Counted from the stretch's first letter, positions 42,622 through 52,471 are shown. The stretch is 64,000 nucleotides of DNA from Hyphomicrobiales bacterium (GCA_900469345.1 UBWZ01000002.1:425579-489578), one strand, 5' to 3'. Notes: a model not told the origin generated them from the sequence alone. Numbers and translations are program-made.

Positions 42622-45318
42622 ATGATCGTCAGCCAAAAGCCAAGACATCCCACCTTCTTCCGGCCACGCTGGTCGTCCGCGAGCTATTTTGTTCCGGCCG
42701 CCCTCGCGATCGCGGCAGCACTGGTGGGAATGGTCCGCGCCGATATCAGCGAGCATGACCGCTACCGCGCTGCGCAGCGGTTGGCGGCAGCTGAGGCTCT
42801 CGGCACCGTCACCTCCAGCCTGGAAGCCAAGATCAAGGGCAATGTCAATCTCGTATACGGTCTGGTAGCCGCGATCGCCGCCGAGCCGGACATCACCGCG
42901 AGCCAGTTTGCCGCATTGTCGGAACGCATCTTTACCGTCCCGTCGCAGCTGCGAAACGTCGCCGGCGCGCCCGATCTTGTCGTCCGCTACGTCTATCCGG
43001 AAAATGCCAACCGCACGATCGTCGGCCTCGACTACGCCGCCGACCCGGTCCAGTACGCGCCGGTGCTGGAGGCGGTAAAGCGCCGCACCTTGGTGGTCAC
43101 CGGTCCGAGACAATTGAAGCAGGGCGGCGTCGGCCTGATTGCCCGCTATCCCGTCTTTTCTCTGGTCAATGGCCATTTCTGGGGCATGCTTTCCGCTGTC
43201 ATCGACCTGGATAAGCTCTACCGGGAAAGCAATGTCGACACGCCCGACCAGCGGCTGCAGATCGCCATCTCCGAGAGTTCGGCGTCCGAACCGGCCGACG
43301 TGTTTTTCGGCGACGGGACGATTCTGGGTGAGGATCCGGTAAAGACCCGCATCGAACTCGGCGCCGACACCTGGTACCTTTCCGCCATTCCCAAGGGCGG
43401 CTGGCGGCAGAGCCCGCCTGATATTGCGCAGTTTCGCTTTGTTGCGCTGCTGCTTGCCTGCGGCCTCGTCGCGCCGCTGATCTGGGCAGGCTGGCTGATG
43501 CAGCAGCGGCAGCGCTCGATCGAAAAACTGCAGCAGCGCGAGGAGGAACTCTCGACGCTGTCGCAACGCCTCGAGCTTGCGCTGGCGGCATCCGACATCG
43601 GCGTCTGGCAATACGACCCGGCAACCGACACCCTTCTGTGGGACCGACGGATGCGCGAGCTCTTCGGCATCATCGAGGAGAAGGAAACCTATCACCACGA
43701 GGATTGGCAGCGCGCCATACACCCGGAAGATCTCGACGCGGCCCGCCGCCTCGTCAGGCAGGCACTGACGCGGGATACAAAATACATAAGCCAGTACCGG
43801 GTGGTCTTGCCCGACGGAAGCATCCGGCACATCCGCTCCAATGCCGCGTCCTACCGGACGCCCAGCGGACAGCAGCGTCTGGTGGGCGCCGACTGGGACG
43901 TTACCGAGGATATCCACCTGCAGACCGTCCTGCGCGAGGCCCAGGCCCAGGCCGAGGCCCAGAACGACCAGCTTCGCGCCGCCCGCAGGACGCTGGAACA
44001 CCAGTCGCTTCACGATGCACTGACCGGCTTGCCGAACCGCCGCTTCCTCGATCAGTTCATGGAAGCCGGGTGCACGATGGGCGGTTCCAACCGTCTCGCC
44101 TTCATCCATTTCGACCTTGATCGCTTCAAGGAGGTCAACGACACGCTGGGCCATGCCGCCGGCGACGAGGTACTGAAGGAAGTCACCACCCGCGTCCTTG
44201 GCCTCATCGGCCACGACGAGTTCGTTGCCCGCATCGGCGGCGACGAATTCGTGGCGGTCACCAGCGGTGCCGCACCCGAGGAGCGCGTCCGCAAGCTCGC
44301 CAAGTCCATCATCAGGGCGCTGGCCACGCCGATCCTGTTCGACGGGCGGCATTGCCATATCGGCTGCAGCGCCGGCATCGCCTGCCAGACGACGGCAGCC
44401 GAAGAGCCGCGCCAATTGCTGATCAATGCCGACGTCGCCCTCTATGCGGCCAAGAAGCGTGGCCGCAACCGAGCCGAAGAGTTTACCGAGGATATGCTGC
44501 TTGCCACCATCCAGACCCGCCGCACCTCGGACGAGCTGCTGACGGCGCTGGAGAACGACGAGATCGTACCCTTCTTCCAGCCCCAGTTCGACGCCCAGAC
44601 GATGACGATCGCCGGCGTCGAGGCACTCGCCCGCTGGCACCATCCGACCCGCGGATTGCTGACGCCGGACAAGTTCCTCGGCATCGCCGAAAGCCTGCAC
44701 CGGTCTGCCGAAATCGACGCTATCATTCTTGAAAAGGCGCTGTTCCAGGCCGCCCGCTGGCGGGCGCTCGGCCTCGACGTCCCAAAACTCTCGGTCAACA
44801 TCTCGGCCCAGCGGCTGAAGGACGAGCGCCTGATGAAACGGCTGTCGACCCTTTCCTTCGTGCCGGGAACGCTCTCCTTCGAGCTTTTGGAATCGATTTC
44901 CTTCGACGGCCATGACCATGCCCTGCGCGACGCGATCATGGATCTGAAGACCATGGGGATCGACATCGAAATCGACGATTTCGGCACCGGCCACGCCTCG
45001 ATCGTCAGCCTGATCGAGCTTGGACCGAAGAGCCTGAAGATCGACCGCAAGCTGATCGCGCCTTTGCAGGCGTCCGGCTCGCAGTGCCGGCTGGTCGCAT
45101 CGATCATCGAGATCGGTCATTCGCAGGGGATTAGCATTGTCGCCGAGGGCGTCGAGACGCTGGCCCAGGCGGAAATCCTGCGCGGCCTCGGCTGCCAGAC
45201 CCTGCAGGGCTACGCCTTTTCGAAGCCGCTGTCGGCCGAGAATTTCATTGCCTTCGCGGCCGGCTGGCAGGCGACCGACGAGCATGAACGACCGGTCGCC
45301 GCGGCGCGCTCCGCCTGA
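42622..45318 (+). CDS. CHASE-PAS-GGDEF-EAL cyclic-di-GMP signalling protein
   Basis: An 898-residue inner-membrane protein. Helix 1 (about 18-38), a periplasmic CHASE domain (about 75-250), helix 2 (about 272-292), a PAS/PAC domain (about 310-425, IGVWQYDPATDTLLWDRRMRELFG), GGDEF (motif GGDEF near residue 538) and EAL (EALARWHHP near 666, NISAQRL, ESISFD, DDFGTGHAS, LKIDR, AEGVET). Catalytic residues of both domains are present. The RxxD inhibitory site five residues before GGDEF is absent (GHDE). Activity direction cannot be inferred from sequence. Confidence 0.94.
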   Translation: MIVSQKPRHPTFFRPRWSSASYFVPAALAIAAALVGMVRADISEHDRYRAAQRLAAAEALGTVTSSLEAKIKGNVNLVYGLVAAIAAEPDITASQFAALSERIFTVPSQLRNVAGAPDLVVRYVYPENANRTIVGLDYAADPVQYAPVLEAVKRRTLVVTGPRQLKQGGVGLIARYPVFSLVNGHFWGMLSAVIDLDKLYRESNVDTPDQRLQIAISESSASEPADVFFGDGTILGEDPVKTRIELGADTWYLSAIPKGGWRQSPPDIAQFRFVALLLACGLVAPLIWAGWLMQQRQRSIEKLQQREEELSTLSQRLELALAASDIGVWQYDPATDTLLWDRRMRELFGIIEEKETYHHEDWQRAIHPEDLDAARRLVRQALTRDTKYISQYRVVLPDGSIRHIRSNAASYRTPSGQQRLVGADWDVTEDIHLQTVLREAQAQAEAQNDQLRAARRTLEHQSLHDALTGLPNRRFLDQFMEAGCTMGGSNRLAFIHFDLDRFKEVNDTLGHAAGDEVLKEVTTRVLGLIGHDEFVARIGGDEFVAVTSGAAPEERVRKLAKSIIRALATPILFDGRHCHIGCSAGIACQTTAAEEPRQLLINADVALYAAKKRGRNRAEEFTEDMLLATIQTRRTSDELLTALENDEIVPFFQPQFDAQTMTIAGVEALARWHHPTRGLLTPDKFLGIAESLHRSAEIDAIILEKALFQAARWRALGLDVPKLSVNISAQRLKDERLMKRLSTLSFVPGTLSFELLESISFDGHDHALRDAIMDLKTMGIDIEIDDFGTGHASIVSLIELGPKSLKIDRKLIAPLQASGSQCRLVASIIEIGHSQGISIVAEGVETLAQAEILRGLGCQTLQGYAFSKPLSAENFIAFAAGWQATDEHERPVAAARSA

Positions 45319-45363
45319 CCGTTTTCCGTTCAATAGAGGCATCGGATTTGCCCGGCTCAAACG

Positions 45364-45392
45364 AAAACCCCGCCGGCTGTCGCCGACGGGGT
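45364..45392 (-). terminator. Rho-independent terminator of clpP
   Basis: A stem of ACCCCG/CGGGGT with an inner CGGC/GCCG extension and one mismatch, followed on the minus strand by TTTTCG. It lies 26 bases beyond the clpP stop; it may also terminate the plus-strand GGDEF-EAL gene. Confidence 0.8.
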
Positions 45393-45417
45393 CTGAAGCG
45401 AAAAGCCGCCTAAGACT

Positions 45418-46008
45418 TTAGATTTCGCTCTGCGACGTCACCACGCGCGAGGCAAGGCCGTAGCTGACGGCGTCTTCGGCGCTCAGCCAGTAATCACGGT
45501 CGATGTCCTTGGCGATCTTTTCTTCCGTCTGGCCGGTCGCCTTGGAGAAGATCTTGATCAGCCGCTCGTTCATCTTGATGATCTCGCGGGCCTGGATCTC
45601 GATGTCGGATGCCATGCCGCGGGTACCGCCGGACGGTTGGTGCAGCAGGAAGCGGGTGTTCGGAAGCGCGATCCGACGCTCCTTGGGAGCCGACACATAG
45701 ATCAGCGCACCGGCGGAGGCGACCCAGCCCGTGCCGATCATCCAGACCTTCGGCTTGATGAACTTGATCATGTCATGGATCGAATCGCCCGATTCGACGT
45801 GGCCGCCGGGCGAGTTGACGTAGATGCGGATATCCTCGTCGCTCGCCGCCGAAAGGGCGACCAGCTGCGTGTTGACCTTCTGTGCCAGCTCCTGGGTAAT
45901 CGAGCCGTAGATGAAGATCGAACGCGACTTGAAAAGGTTCGCCTCCGTTTCCTTGCCGAGCGGCAGTTCCTTGGTCTTGTCTTCGGTATCGTCTTCGTCG
46001 TTCAGCAC
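45418..46008 (-). CDS. clpP: ATP-dependent Clp protease proteolytic subunit
   Basis: A 196-residue ClpP peptidase. The catalytic triad is S98 (WVASAG), H123 (FLLHQPSGG) and D172 (DIDRDYW). The oxyanion/Ser segment [14 protein letters not shown] differs from the usual GQAASMG of housekeeping ClpP1, and the acidic N-terminus [19 protein letters not shown] is distinctive, so it is probably one of the extra ClpP paralogues of rhizobia. GTG 46008 is chosen: AGGAGA lies eight bases upstream; the long upstream frame is not conserved. It is divergent from hupE. Confidence 0.94.
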   Translation of the reverse strand: MLNDEDDTEDKTKELPLGKETEANLFKSRSIFIYGSITQELAQKVNTQLVALSAASDEDIRIYVNSPGGHVESGDSIHDMIKFIKPKVWMIGTGWVASAGALIYVSAPKERRIALPNTRFLLHQPSGGTRGMASDIEIQAREIIKMNERLIKIFSKATGQTEEKIAKDIDRDYWLSAEDAVSYGLASRVVTSQSEI

Positions 46009-46213
46009 GGTCAAGGTCTCCTGCTTGGATTTCAGTCTAGGGACATAATGTGTTCGCGTCGGTAAAACAATGGAAACTGGCGCAGACCCCGGCAGCTTCC
46101 CTCCACTAAGGTGAATGACGTAGGCGAACCGCCGCCCGTCGCGACCCTCGCGGTGGACAGGCCGCCCGCCCCTGCCTATTCTCGTGCGGACAGTTGCGAC
46201 CAAGGGGACCACA

Positions 46214-46801
46214 ATGCTGAGACGACTTTCGCTTTCCGCCGCCATCATCGCTGCCGGCGCGGCCCCGGCCTTCGCCCATCTCGACCCCCTCGCCCACGGC
46301 TCGTTCATGGCGGGCGTCTCGCATCCCCTGTTCGGCCTCGACCATATCCTCGCCATGCTGACGGTGGGGCTTTGGGCAGCACAGCTTTCAGACCGGGACG
46401 GCAACCGGAAGGCGCTCTGGCTGGTGCCGCTCGCTTTCGTGGCAACCATGGCGGTCGGTTTTGCAGCCGGCACCGCCGGCGTCTCGCTGCCTTTCGTCGA
46501 GCCCGCCATCCTTGCCTCGGTCATCGCCCTTGGCCTTCTGCTCGCCATCCCGGCGCGTTTGCCGGCCGCAGCCTGCGCTGCCATCGTCGGCGTCTTTGCG
46601 CTGTTTCACGGCCACGCCCATGGCAGCGAGCTGGGAAGTGCCGGCGCGCTGCAGTTCAGCCTCGGCTTCCTGGCCGCGACTGTTCTCCTCCATTGCGCCG
46701 GCATCGCCATCGGGCTTGGCCTCTCGGGGTTCAGCCCAAGCCTGTCGCGCCTTCTCGGCGCAATGACGGCGCTGCTCGGCCTGTCGCTCGCCTTCGGCTG
46801 A
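46214..46801 (+). CDS. hupE: HupE/UreJ family metal (nickel/cobalt) transporter
   Basis: A 195-residue membrane protein with a signal sequence (AAPAFA) and about six helices. The family motif [19 protein letters not shown] near residue 37 and the [10 protein letters not shown] histidine cluster near 130 are intact and are the residues implicated in nickel transport. No hydrogenase, urease or cobalamin genes are adjacent, so the metal supplied is uncertain. ATG 46214 is chosen because the signal peptide starts there. Confidence 0.9.
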   Translation: MLRRLSLSAAIIAAGAAPAFAHLDPLAHGSFMAGVSHPLFGLDHILAMLTVGLWAAQLSDRDGNRKALWLVPLAFVATMAVGFAAGTAGVSLPFVEPAILASVIALGLLLAIPARLPAAACAAIVGVFALFHGHAHGSELGSAGALQFSLGFLAATVLLHCAGIAIGLGLSGFSPSLSRLLGAMTALLGLSLAFG

Positions 46802-46915
46802 GGCGGTCCTCCGAGGCGGCAGGCTAGATTACAGAGATTTTAGATCTCGCCGCTTTGAAAAACCGGAAACGCCACCTACCTCCTTGTGCAGACAACAGTC
46901 CCCAAGGAGGCAGAC

Positions 46916-47758
46916 ATGTCACCGGAAGAACGCCAGCTACTCACCGGCCTTTTCGATCGCGTCCGCACCGCATCCGCCACGCCGCGCGATCCGGACGCGG
47001 AAGCCCTGATCCAGCAGGCCTCCCGCGAGCAGCCCTACGCCACCTACTATCTGGCGCAGGCCGTGATCGTGCAGGAAAAGGGGCTGGAAGCAGCCGCCAA
47101 CCGGATCCGCGAGCTCGAAGACCACGTCCGCCAGCTTGAGGCCGGCGGCAACGACAACCGCCGCACCGAACAGAGCGGCGGCGGCGGCTTCCTCAGCTCC
47201 ATCTTCGGCTCCAGCCAAGCTCCGGCGCCGGCCTCCGGTCAACCGCCGGCCGGTCCCTGGGGTGGCGGCGGCCAGCGGCAGGATTACCGCTCAGATCAAG
47301 GGTACGGCCGGCGCGACTATGACGATGGCTATCGCGGTCAGCCTGCTCCGATGGGCGGCGGCTTCGGCGGCGGCCCCTGGGGCGGTCAGGCCGGCGGCCA
47401 GCCCACGGCTGGCGGCAGCTTTCTACGCGGCGCGCTGGGCACGGCAGCCGGTGTCGCTGGCGGCATGCTGCTTGCCAACACCCTCTCCAGCGCCTTCAGC
47501 AACCATACTTCGGCGCTCGGCCTCGGCTCCCCGTTCAGCGAAGCCTCCAATCCGTTCGGCAAGCCTGAAGCTCCGGCGGTCGAGGAAACCGTCATCAACA
47601 ACAATTATTATGGTGACGATGCGATCCGCGAGGCCTCCGCGGACGACGCGGGAGCCGCCGGCCAGAACGACAATGGCTGGCAGCAGGCCGATCTCGGCAA
47701 TGACGACTACGATCCCGGCCAGGACGATTTCGGCGGCGACGACAACCTCAACGTCTGA
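46916..47758 (+). CDS. DUF2076 family protein
   Basis: A 280-residue protein. The N-terminal segment MSPEERQLLTGLFDRVRTASATPRDPDAEALIQQA... (residues 1-75) is the DUF2076 helical core, followed by a Gly/Gln-rich low-complexity region, a hydrophobic Gly-Ala segment near 170-195 (GTAAGVAGGMLLANTL) and an acidic Asp/Asn-rich tail. AAGGAGG in front of ATG 46916 supports the start. Function unknown; it may be a membrane-associated periplasmic or cytoplasmic protein. Confidence 0.85.
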   Translation: MSPEERQLLTGLFDRVRTASATPRDPDAEALIQQASREQPYATYYLAQAVIVQEKGLEAAANRIRELEDHVRQLEAGGNDNRRTEQSGGGGFLSSIFGSSQAPAPASGQPPAGPWGGGGQRQDYRSDQGYGRRDYDDGYRGQPAPMGGGFGGGPWGGQAGGQPTAGGSFLRGALGTAAGVAGGMLLANTLSSAFSNHTSALGLGSPFSEASNPFGKPEAPAVEETVINNNYYGDDAIREASADDAGAAGQNDNGWQQADLGNDDYDPGQDDFGGDDNLNV

Positions 47759-47887
47759 GCCAGCCGGCGAGCTCTCTCTTGCCACCTTGTGGCAGGAGAC
47801 GGCCGGCAGGCCGGAGCCGGTTTTGCCCGGTTGGGATCAGTCGGTCGCCTGCAGGCACCTCGCTAAAACTCGGCGCGTTCGACGCTC

Positions 47888-47910
47888 AAAACGCTCCACC
47901 GGAGCGTTTT
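47888..47910. terminator. Bidirectional terminator between DUF2076 gene and queF
   Basis: A perfect 10-bp stem (AAAACGCTCC at 47888-47897, GGAGCGTTTT at 47901-47910) with an ACC loop, flanked by A and T tracts on both sides, 19 bases beyond the queF stop. Confidence 0.9.
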
Positions 47911-47929
47911 GCCGGCAAGCCGTCGCGTC

Positions 47930-48394
47930 TCACCCCCGGCCGCGATAGGTCGCGACGCCCTGGTCGGGCAGCCAGACACCGGCAGGCACTTCTCCCGTCT
48001 GCCAGAAGACGTCGATCGGAATCCCGCCGCGCGGATACCAGTAGGCGCCGATCCGCAGCCACTTCGGCTGCAGCAGATCGACGATCCGGCGCGCGATGTA
48101 GATCGAGCAGTCCTCGTGGAACGCCCCGTGATTGCGGAACGAGTGCAGAAACAGTTTCAGCGACTTTGATTCGACCAGAAATCCGTCCGGGATATAGTCG
48201 ATCACGATATGCGCGAAATCCGGCTGGCCCGTCATCGGGCAAAGCGAGGTGAATTCGGGCGCGGTGAATCGCACCACGTAATCCGTCCCCTGATTTCCGT
48301 TCGGCACCTTTTCCAGCACGGCGGCTTCCGGGGTTCCGGGTGCTTCCACCTGCGAACCGAGCTGCGAAAGCCCGCTGACATCCGTCATCGTCAT
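47930..48394 (-). CDS. queF: NADPH-dependent 7-cyano-7-deazaguanine reductase
   Basis: A 154-residue single-domain (YkvM-type) QueF of the queuosine pathway, reducing preQ0 to preQ1. The catalytic Cys and Asp are in [15 protein letters not shown] and the family motif [16 protein letters not shown] binds the substrate and cofactor. It overlaps the upstream CDF gene by four bases (ATGA), an unexpected pairing with a metal transporter, so the two are co-transcribed. No other queuosine gene is in the window. Confidence 0.97.
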   Translation of the reverse strand: MTMTDVSGLSQLGSQVEAPGTPEAAVLEKVPNGNQGTDYVVRFTAPEFTSLCPMTGQPDFAHIVIDYIPDGFLVESKSLKLFLHSFRNHGAFHEDCSIYIARRIVDLLQPKWLRIGAYWYPRGGIPIDVFWQTGEVPAGVWLPDQGVATYRGRG

Positions 48395-49302
48395 GTGTTC
48401 GTTCCTTCGATTTCGACCTTCACGCCATGCGCATTCTCGCCCTCGGGCTCCACATGGATCGCCAGTATGGCGCCGGGAATAGCGCTTTTGATCCCCTCTT
48501 CCAAGCGGTCGCAGATATCATGCGCCTCGCGCACGGTCATGGTTTCCGGCACCACCAGATGGAAATCGATAAACGCCACCGAACCCGCCCGCCGGGACTT
48601 GAGGTCGTGCACGTCGAGCGCTCCCGTCGAATGGGCGGTGATCATCTCGCGCACCGCGGCGGCCTCCTCGGGCTCCAGCGCCTTGTCCATCAGACCGCCG
48701 AGCGAGTGCGAGATGACTTTGTAGCCCTGCCACAGGATGTTGCAGGCAACGATCACCGCCAGCAGCGGATCGAGGACCGCGTAACCCGTGAGGACGGCCA
48801 GCACGAGGCCGATGAACACGCCGCCCGAGGTCACCACGTCCGACATGATGTGATGGCCGTCGGCCTTCATCGCCGGCGACCGGTGCGTCGTACCGACCCG
48901 GATCAGGATGGTCGCCCACACGGCGTTGATGACGCCGGCCGCGGCATTGATGGCAAGTCCGAGCCACGGCGTTTCGGGAAGCGTCGGCGCCGCGAGGGCG
49001 GGCCAGGCCTCCTGGATGATCAAAAGCGCTGCAACGACGATCAGCACGCCCTCCACCACGGCCGACAGATATTCCGCCTTGTGGTGGCCGAACTGGTGGT
49101 CCTCGTCGGCCGGACGCTGCGCGTAGCGGATCACGAAATAGGCGATGAAGGCGGCGACCACGTTGACGAGCGATTCGAGCCCGTCGGACAGCAGCGCCAC
49201 CGAACCCGTGACCCACCAGGCCGTCAGCTTCAGCCCCAGCACGAGAAGCGAGACCGGAATTCCCCACAGGGCCAGCCGCTCGACGATCCTTCTGTCTTCC
49301 AC
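48391..49302 (-). CDS. Cation diffusion facilitator (CDF) family metal transporter
   Basis: A 303-residue transporter with six helices and a C-terminal metallochaperone-like domain. Metal-site motifs are visible: [15 protein letters not shown] (S-D-x2-E) and [14 protein letters not shown] (H-x3-D), with the [16 protein letters not shown] interface. GTG 49302 has AGGAAGG upstream and is preferred to the open frame reaching 49410. Zn, Fe or Mn cannot be told apart from sequence. Upstream lies a long hairpin in its 5' region. Confidence 0.92.
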   Translation of the reverse strand: MEDRRIVERLALWGIPVSLLVLGLKLTAWWVTGSVALLSDGLESLVNVVAAFIAYFVIRYAQRPADEDHQFGHHKAEYLSAVVEGVLIVVAALLIIQEAWPALAAPTLPETPWLGLAINAAAGVINAVWATILIRVGTTHRSPAMKADGHHIMSDVVTSGGVFIGLVLAVLTGYAVLDPLLAVIVACNILWQGYKVISHSLGGLMDKALEPEEAAAVREMITAHSTGALDVHDLKSRRAGSVAFIDFHLVVPETMTVREAHDICDRLEEGIKSAIPGAILAIHVEPEGENAHGVKVEIEGTNT

Positions 49303-49359
49303 CTGTCTCTTCCTTCCTGCGCCTGCGAATGATTTGCAGAACGCGTGCCCCAAAACGGC

Positions 49360-49397
49360 AAAACCGCCGCTGCGAGCATGGCTCGCGCGACGGTTTT
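49360..49397 (-). other. Long hairpin with T-tract in the 5' region of the CDF gene
   Basis: On the minus strand, CAAAACCG with a nested GCGAGC/GCTCGC stem closes to form about 17 pairs with two interruptions, ending CGGTTTTGCCGTTTTGG. It is 58 bases before the GTG and 37 bases downstream of TTGACA (49434-49439), which is a weak -35 candidate. It could be an intrinsic terminator of a short transcript or an attenuator. Confidence 0.5.
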
Positions 49398-49571
49398 GAA
49401 GGCGCCTCAATGGCGCAGGTGCAGCATTTTGTCAAAGCTTTTATCTGCCGGATCGAGACAAGAAGATGGAACCCGTTGGCAGAATATGTGTTGGCTGCGG
49501 CCAGATAAAATTGGTAGAGAAATGCTCAACGTAGATTTGAGTAAGTACAAGCTTAGAGAACTTGAACGCTT

Positions 49572-49901
49572 ATGCCGCCTTTGCATGAATTCTTTGTTGA
49601 GCTCGACCGCGAAACGGTCAAGCGGGTTACGGTGCGCGGCCTGAGCCCAGATCGCTTCCTGCTTGAAACCCGCCTTCAGTTCGACAGGGGCTGGGAGAGT
49701 GAGGCCGAAAAGGCGGAGCTGGATAGCGGTCGCGCCCTCGCCCGCCGCCTGGTCGAGGAAGGTGTTCCCGAACAGGTCGTCCAGGAAGAACTGGGCATCG
49801 TCCCGCCGCCGGTTCCCAGCCGCATCATGGTGGTGTCGATCTCGATCGGCATCTGGCTCCTGATCGGCGTCGTCGTCATGTGGGCACTCGGCTGGCTCTG
49901 A
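49572..49901 (+). CDS. Hypothetical protein with a C-terminal membrane anchor
   Basis: A 109-residue protein with an acidic soluble part (PLHEFFVELDRETVKRVTVRG; EEGVPEQVVQEELGIVPPPVPSR) and one helix at residues 86-106 (MVVSISIGIWLLIGVVVMWALGW). I do not recognise a family. The upstream 140 bases are AT-richer than average. The frame is supported by codon quality and a good helix. Start uncertain. Confidence 0.55.
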   Translation: MPPLHEFFVELDRETVKRVTVRGLSPDRFLLETRLQFDRGWESEAEKAELDSGRALARRLVEEGVPEQVVQEELGIVPPPVPSRIMVVSISIGIWLLIGVVVMWALGWL

Positions 49902-49934
49902 CGCCAGCCGATATACCCTCTTTGAACAGTCGGC

Positions 49935-52124
49935 CTAGGCTGCCTTCGTTTCCCGCCGCCGCGCCAGATGCGCCACCACGTTTTCGATCATCCGCATGCC
50001 GGCATCGCCGCCGAGCGTCATGATCGATTCCGGGTGGAACTGCACCGCCGCGATCGGCTCCTTGACATGCTCGATCCCCATGATCGTGCCGTCCTCGCTC
50101 TCGGCGGTAATCATGAAGTCAGGATGCAGCGTCTTCGGATCGGCAAAGATCGAATGGTAGCGTCCGACCGTCACCTCGTGGGCAAGCCCCGAAAACACGA
50201 CGCCCGGTTCCAGCACCCGGATGCGCGACGGCTTTCCGTGCATCGGCAGCGCCAGATGGCGCAGGTCGCCGCCATAGGCTTCCGCCAGCGCCTGCAGCCC
50301 GAGGCAGACGCCGAAGATCGGCAGGCTCTTGGCGCGTGCCATCTTGATCGTCGCCTTGCAGTCGAAGTCCTTCGGATTGCCCGGACCGGGTGAGAGCACC
50401 ACGAGGTCCGGGTCGATCCGGTCGAAGATCTCCTCCGCTACCGGCGTGCGGACGGTGGAAACCGTCGCGCCCGTCTGGCGGAAGTAGTTGGCGAGCGTGT
50501 GGACGAAGCTGTCCTCGTGATCGACCAACAGGATCTTGACGCCGAGCCCCACTTTCGCCACGTCGCGGCCGGGCTTGGCCGTGTTGCCTGAGCGCGCGTC
50601 GCGGATGGCGGCGATCATGGCCGACGCCTTGAGTTCGGTCTCGGCTTCTTCCTCGTGCGGATCCGAATCGTTGAGCAGCGTGGCACCGGCCCGCACTTCC
50701 GCGATCCCATCCTTGATGCGGATCGTGCGCAGCGTCAGCCCGGTGTTCATGTCACCGTTGAAGCCGACCATGCCGATCGCCCCGCCATACCAGGCGCGCG
50801 GGCTCTTCTCGTTCGCCTCGACAAAGCGCATCGCCCACAGTTTCGGGGCGCCGGTGACCGTCACGGCCCAGGCGTGGGAAAGGAAGCCGTCAAAGGCATC
50901 CATGTCGGGCCGCAACCGGCCCTCGATATGGTCGACCGTATGGATCAGCCGCGAATACATCTCGATCTGGCGGCGGCCGATCACCTTCACCGAACCCGGC
51001 TCGCAAACCCGGGACTTGTCGTTCCGGTCGACGTCCGAGCACATCGTCAGCTCGCTCTCGTCCTTCTTCGAGTTGAGCAGCTTGAGGATCTGCTCGCTGT
51101 CGGAGATGGCGTCCTCGCCGCGCTTGATGGTGCCCGAGATCGGGCAGGTCTCGATGCGGCGACCCGACACGCGCACGAACATTTCCGGCGACGCGCCGAC
51201 CAGGTATTCCTGCTGGCCAAGGTTGATGAAGAACGAATAGGGCGACGGGTTGATCGCCTTCAGGCGGTTGGAGATCTCGGACGGCTTGCTGTCGCAACGC
51301 TCCATGAACTTCTGGCCGGGAACCACCTCGAAGAGATCGCCGCGCCGGAAGCTCTCCTTGGCCCTGGTGACGAGGCTCGCATATTCGCCAGGCTTGTGGT
51401 CGCCCTTCGGCGGCACCACGGTCGTGCGCTGGAACGGATCCGGCGCGATATCGCCCGCCTTGCCCTCGGTGGTCACGCCGTCCTTCGAGAAATCGTAGCG
51501 GTCGACCCAGGCCTTGGCGGCATGGTGATCGACCACGAGGATCTCGTCCGGCAGGTAAAGGACCATGTCACGCTGGTCTTCCGGCCGCTGCATCGAAAGC
51601 TTGATCGCATCGAACTGGAAGGCAAGGTCGTAGCCGAAGGCGCCGAACAGGCCGATCGCCGCGTCCGCATCGGAGTGGAAGAGATCGACGATCGCCCGCA
51701 GGACGGTAAACACCGTCGGCATCTTGGATCGCTCTTCTTCCGTAAAGGCGCGACTTGGCTCGCGAACGGTCAGATCCAGCCGTTGCGCTGTCAGCGTACC
51801 AAGCTCCAGTTCCTCGACGGTTTCAAGCCGCGCCGCGACGAAACCGAGCAGCACTTCGCCGCGCTCGTTGAAGGCTTCGATCCAGACCTTGCGGCCATGC
51901 GAGGAGATGCCGAGCGGCGGGTCGGCGATCGCCGTATCCCAGCGGGTATAGCGCCCCGGATATTCGTAGTTGGAGGAGAACACGGCGCCGCGCCGCTCGT
52001 CCAGCCGGTCCACGTAGGAGGAGATCGCCGTCGCATAGTCCGCCGCCCGCCGCTGCCGGCTCACCGCAATGCCACCCCTGGTCTCGTAAGTCTCGGAACC
52101 GTCGTCCCGGATAATGGTCACCAT
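49935..52124 (-). CDS. trpE(G): Fused anthranilate synthase (component I plus II)
   Basis: A 729-residue fusion of TrpE and TrpG, the usual rhizobial arrangement. The N-terminal part (1-505) contains the Trp-binding and chorismate regions ([46 protein letters not shown]). The C-terminal amidotransferase (about 530-725) has the catalytic Cys in [16 protein letters not shown] and His-Glu in [13 protein letters not shown] 52124 is chosen from the length and the known homologues. It is preceded by the trpL leader peptide and a terminator hairpin. Confidence 0.97.
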   Translation of the reverse strand: MVTIIRDDGSETYETRGGIAVSRQRRAADYATAISSYVDRLDERRGAVFSSNYEYPGRYTRWDTAIADPPLGISSHGRKVWIEAFNERGEVLLGFVAARLETVEELELGTLTAQRLDLTVREPSRAFTEEERSKMPTVFTVLRAIVDLFHSDADAAIGLFGAFGYDLAFQFDAIKLSMQRPEDQRDMVLYLPDEILVVDHHAAKAWVDRYDFSKDGVTTEGKAGDIAPDPFQRTTVVPPKGDHKPGEYASLVTRAKESFRRGDLFEVVPGQKFMERCDSKPSEISNRLKAINPSPYSFFINLGQQEYLVGASPEMFVRVSGRRIETCPISGTIKRGEDAISDSEQILKLLNSKKDESELTMCSDVDRNDKSRVCEPGSVKVIGRRQIEMYSRLIHTVDHIEGRLRPDMDAFDGFLSHAWAVTVTGAPKLWAMRFVEANEKSPRAWYGGAIGMVGFNGDMNTGLTLRTIRIKDGIAEVRAGATLLNDSDPHEEEAETELKASAMIAAIRDARSGNTAKPGRDVAKVGLGVKILLVDHEDSFVHTLANYFRQTGATVSTVRTPVAEEIFDRIDPDLVVLSPGPGNPKDFDCKATIKMARAKSLPIFGVCLGLQALAEAYGGDLRHLALPMHGKPSRIRVLEPGVVFSGLAHEVTVGRYHSIFADPKTLHPDFMITAESEDGTIMGIEHVKEPIAAVQFHPESIMTLGGDAGMRMIENVVAHLARRRETKAA

Positions 52125-52185
52125 GTCTGCCTCTCCGATGCCTGCTTGGCGCAATTCTGGTCTGCCCGGGATCCTCTGACGGCCA

Positions 52186-52217
52186 ATAAAAAAGCCGCCT
52201 CGGTTCTCGGGCGGCTT
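52186..52217 (-). terminator. trp attenuator terminator
   Basis: A perfect 8-bp stem (AAGCCGCC at 52192-52199, GGCGGCTT at 52210-52217) followed on the minus strand by TTTTTTATT. It lies between trpL and trpE(G), 62 bases before the trpE ATG, the classical attenuator position. Confidence 0.95.
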
Positions 52218-52245
52218 GTGTCGTCTTGTCGATGGACATGACTGG

Positions 52246-52302
52246 TCAAGGCCGCGCGAAGCGTACCCACCACCAGTTGCCAATGTTCATCGACGTATTC
52301 AT
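52246..52302 (-). CDS. trpL: trp leader peptide
   Basis: An 18-residue leader peptide [18 protein letters not shown] with three consecutive Trp codons and a stop followed by the attenuator. An internal ATG at 52288 would give a 14-residue form. Ribosome stalling at the Trp codons would control formation of the terminator. A ribosome binding site is missing and the predicted transcript start is at or one base before the ATG, as known for rhizobial trpL, so it is probably a leaderless message. Confidence 0.93.
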   Translation of the reverse strand: MNTSMNIGNWWWVRFARP

Positions 52303-52309
52303 GAGAGCT

Positions 52310-52338
52310 TTGATAGCGTGCCCGGCAGCCAGTGACAA
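52310..52338 (-). promoter_or_regulatory. Predicted promoter of trpL-trpE(G)
   Basis: On the minus strand, -35 TTGTCA (52333-52338), a 17-base spacer and -10 TATCAA (52310-52315). The implied start is 52303, one base before the trpL ATG. Confidence 0.7.
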
Positions 52339-52471
52339 GCCCCCTGCCGATGCTCGCAAAACGACACGGAACGCGGATTTGCAATTGTTTTTTGCATAAG
52401 ATTTTCGTGGTCTAATTAGCCAGGACTTAACCACACTATGCCCAGGACAGACAGGCGCGCGGAACGAACCT

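Noticed and set aside
42568..45360. A 930-codon minus-strand frame antisense to the GGDEF-EAL gene
   Set aside because: Shadow of a gene with intact GGDEF and EAL motifs; the composition is Gly/Arg/Asp-rich without domains.
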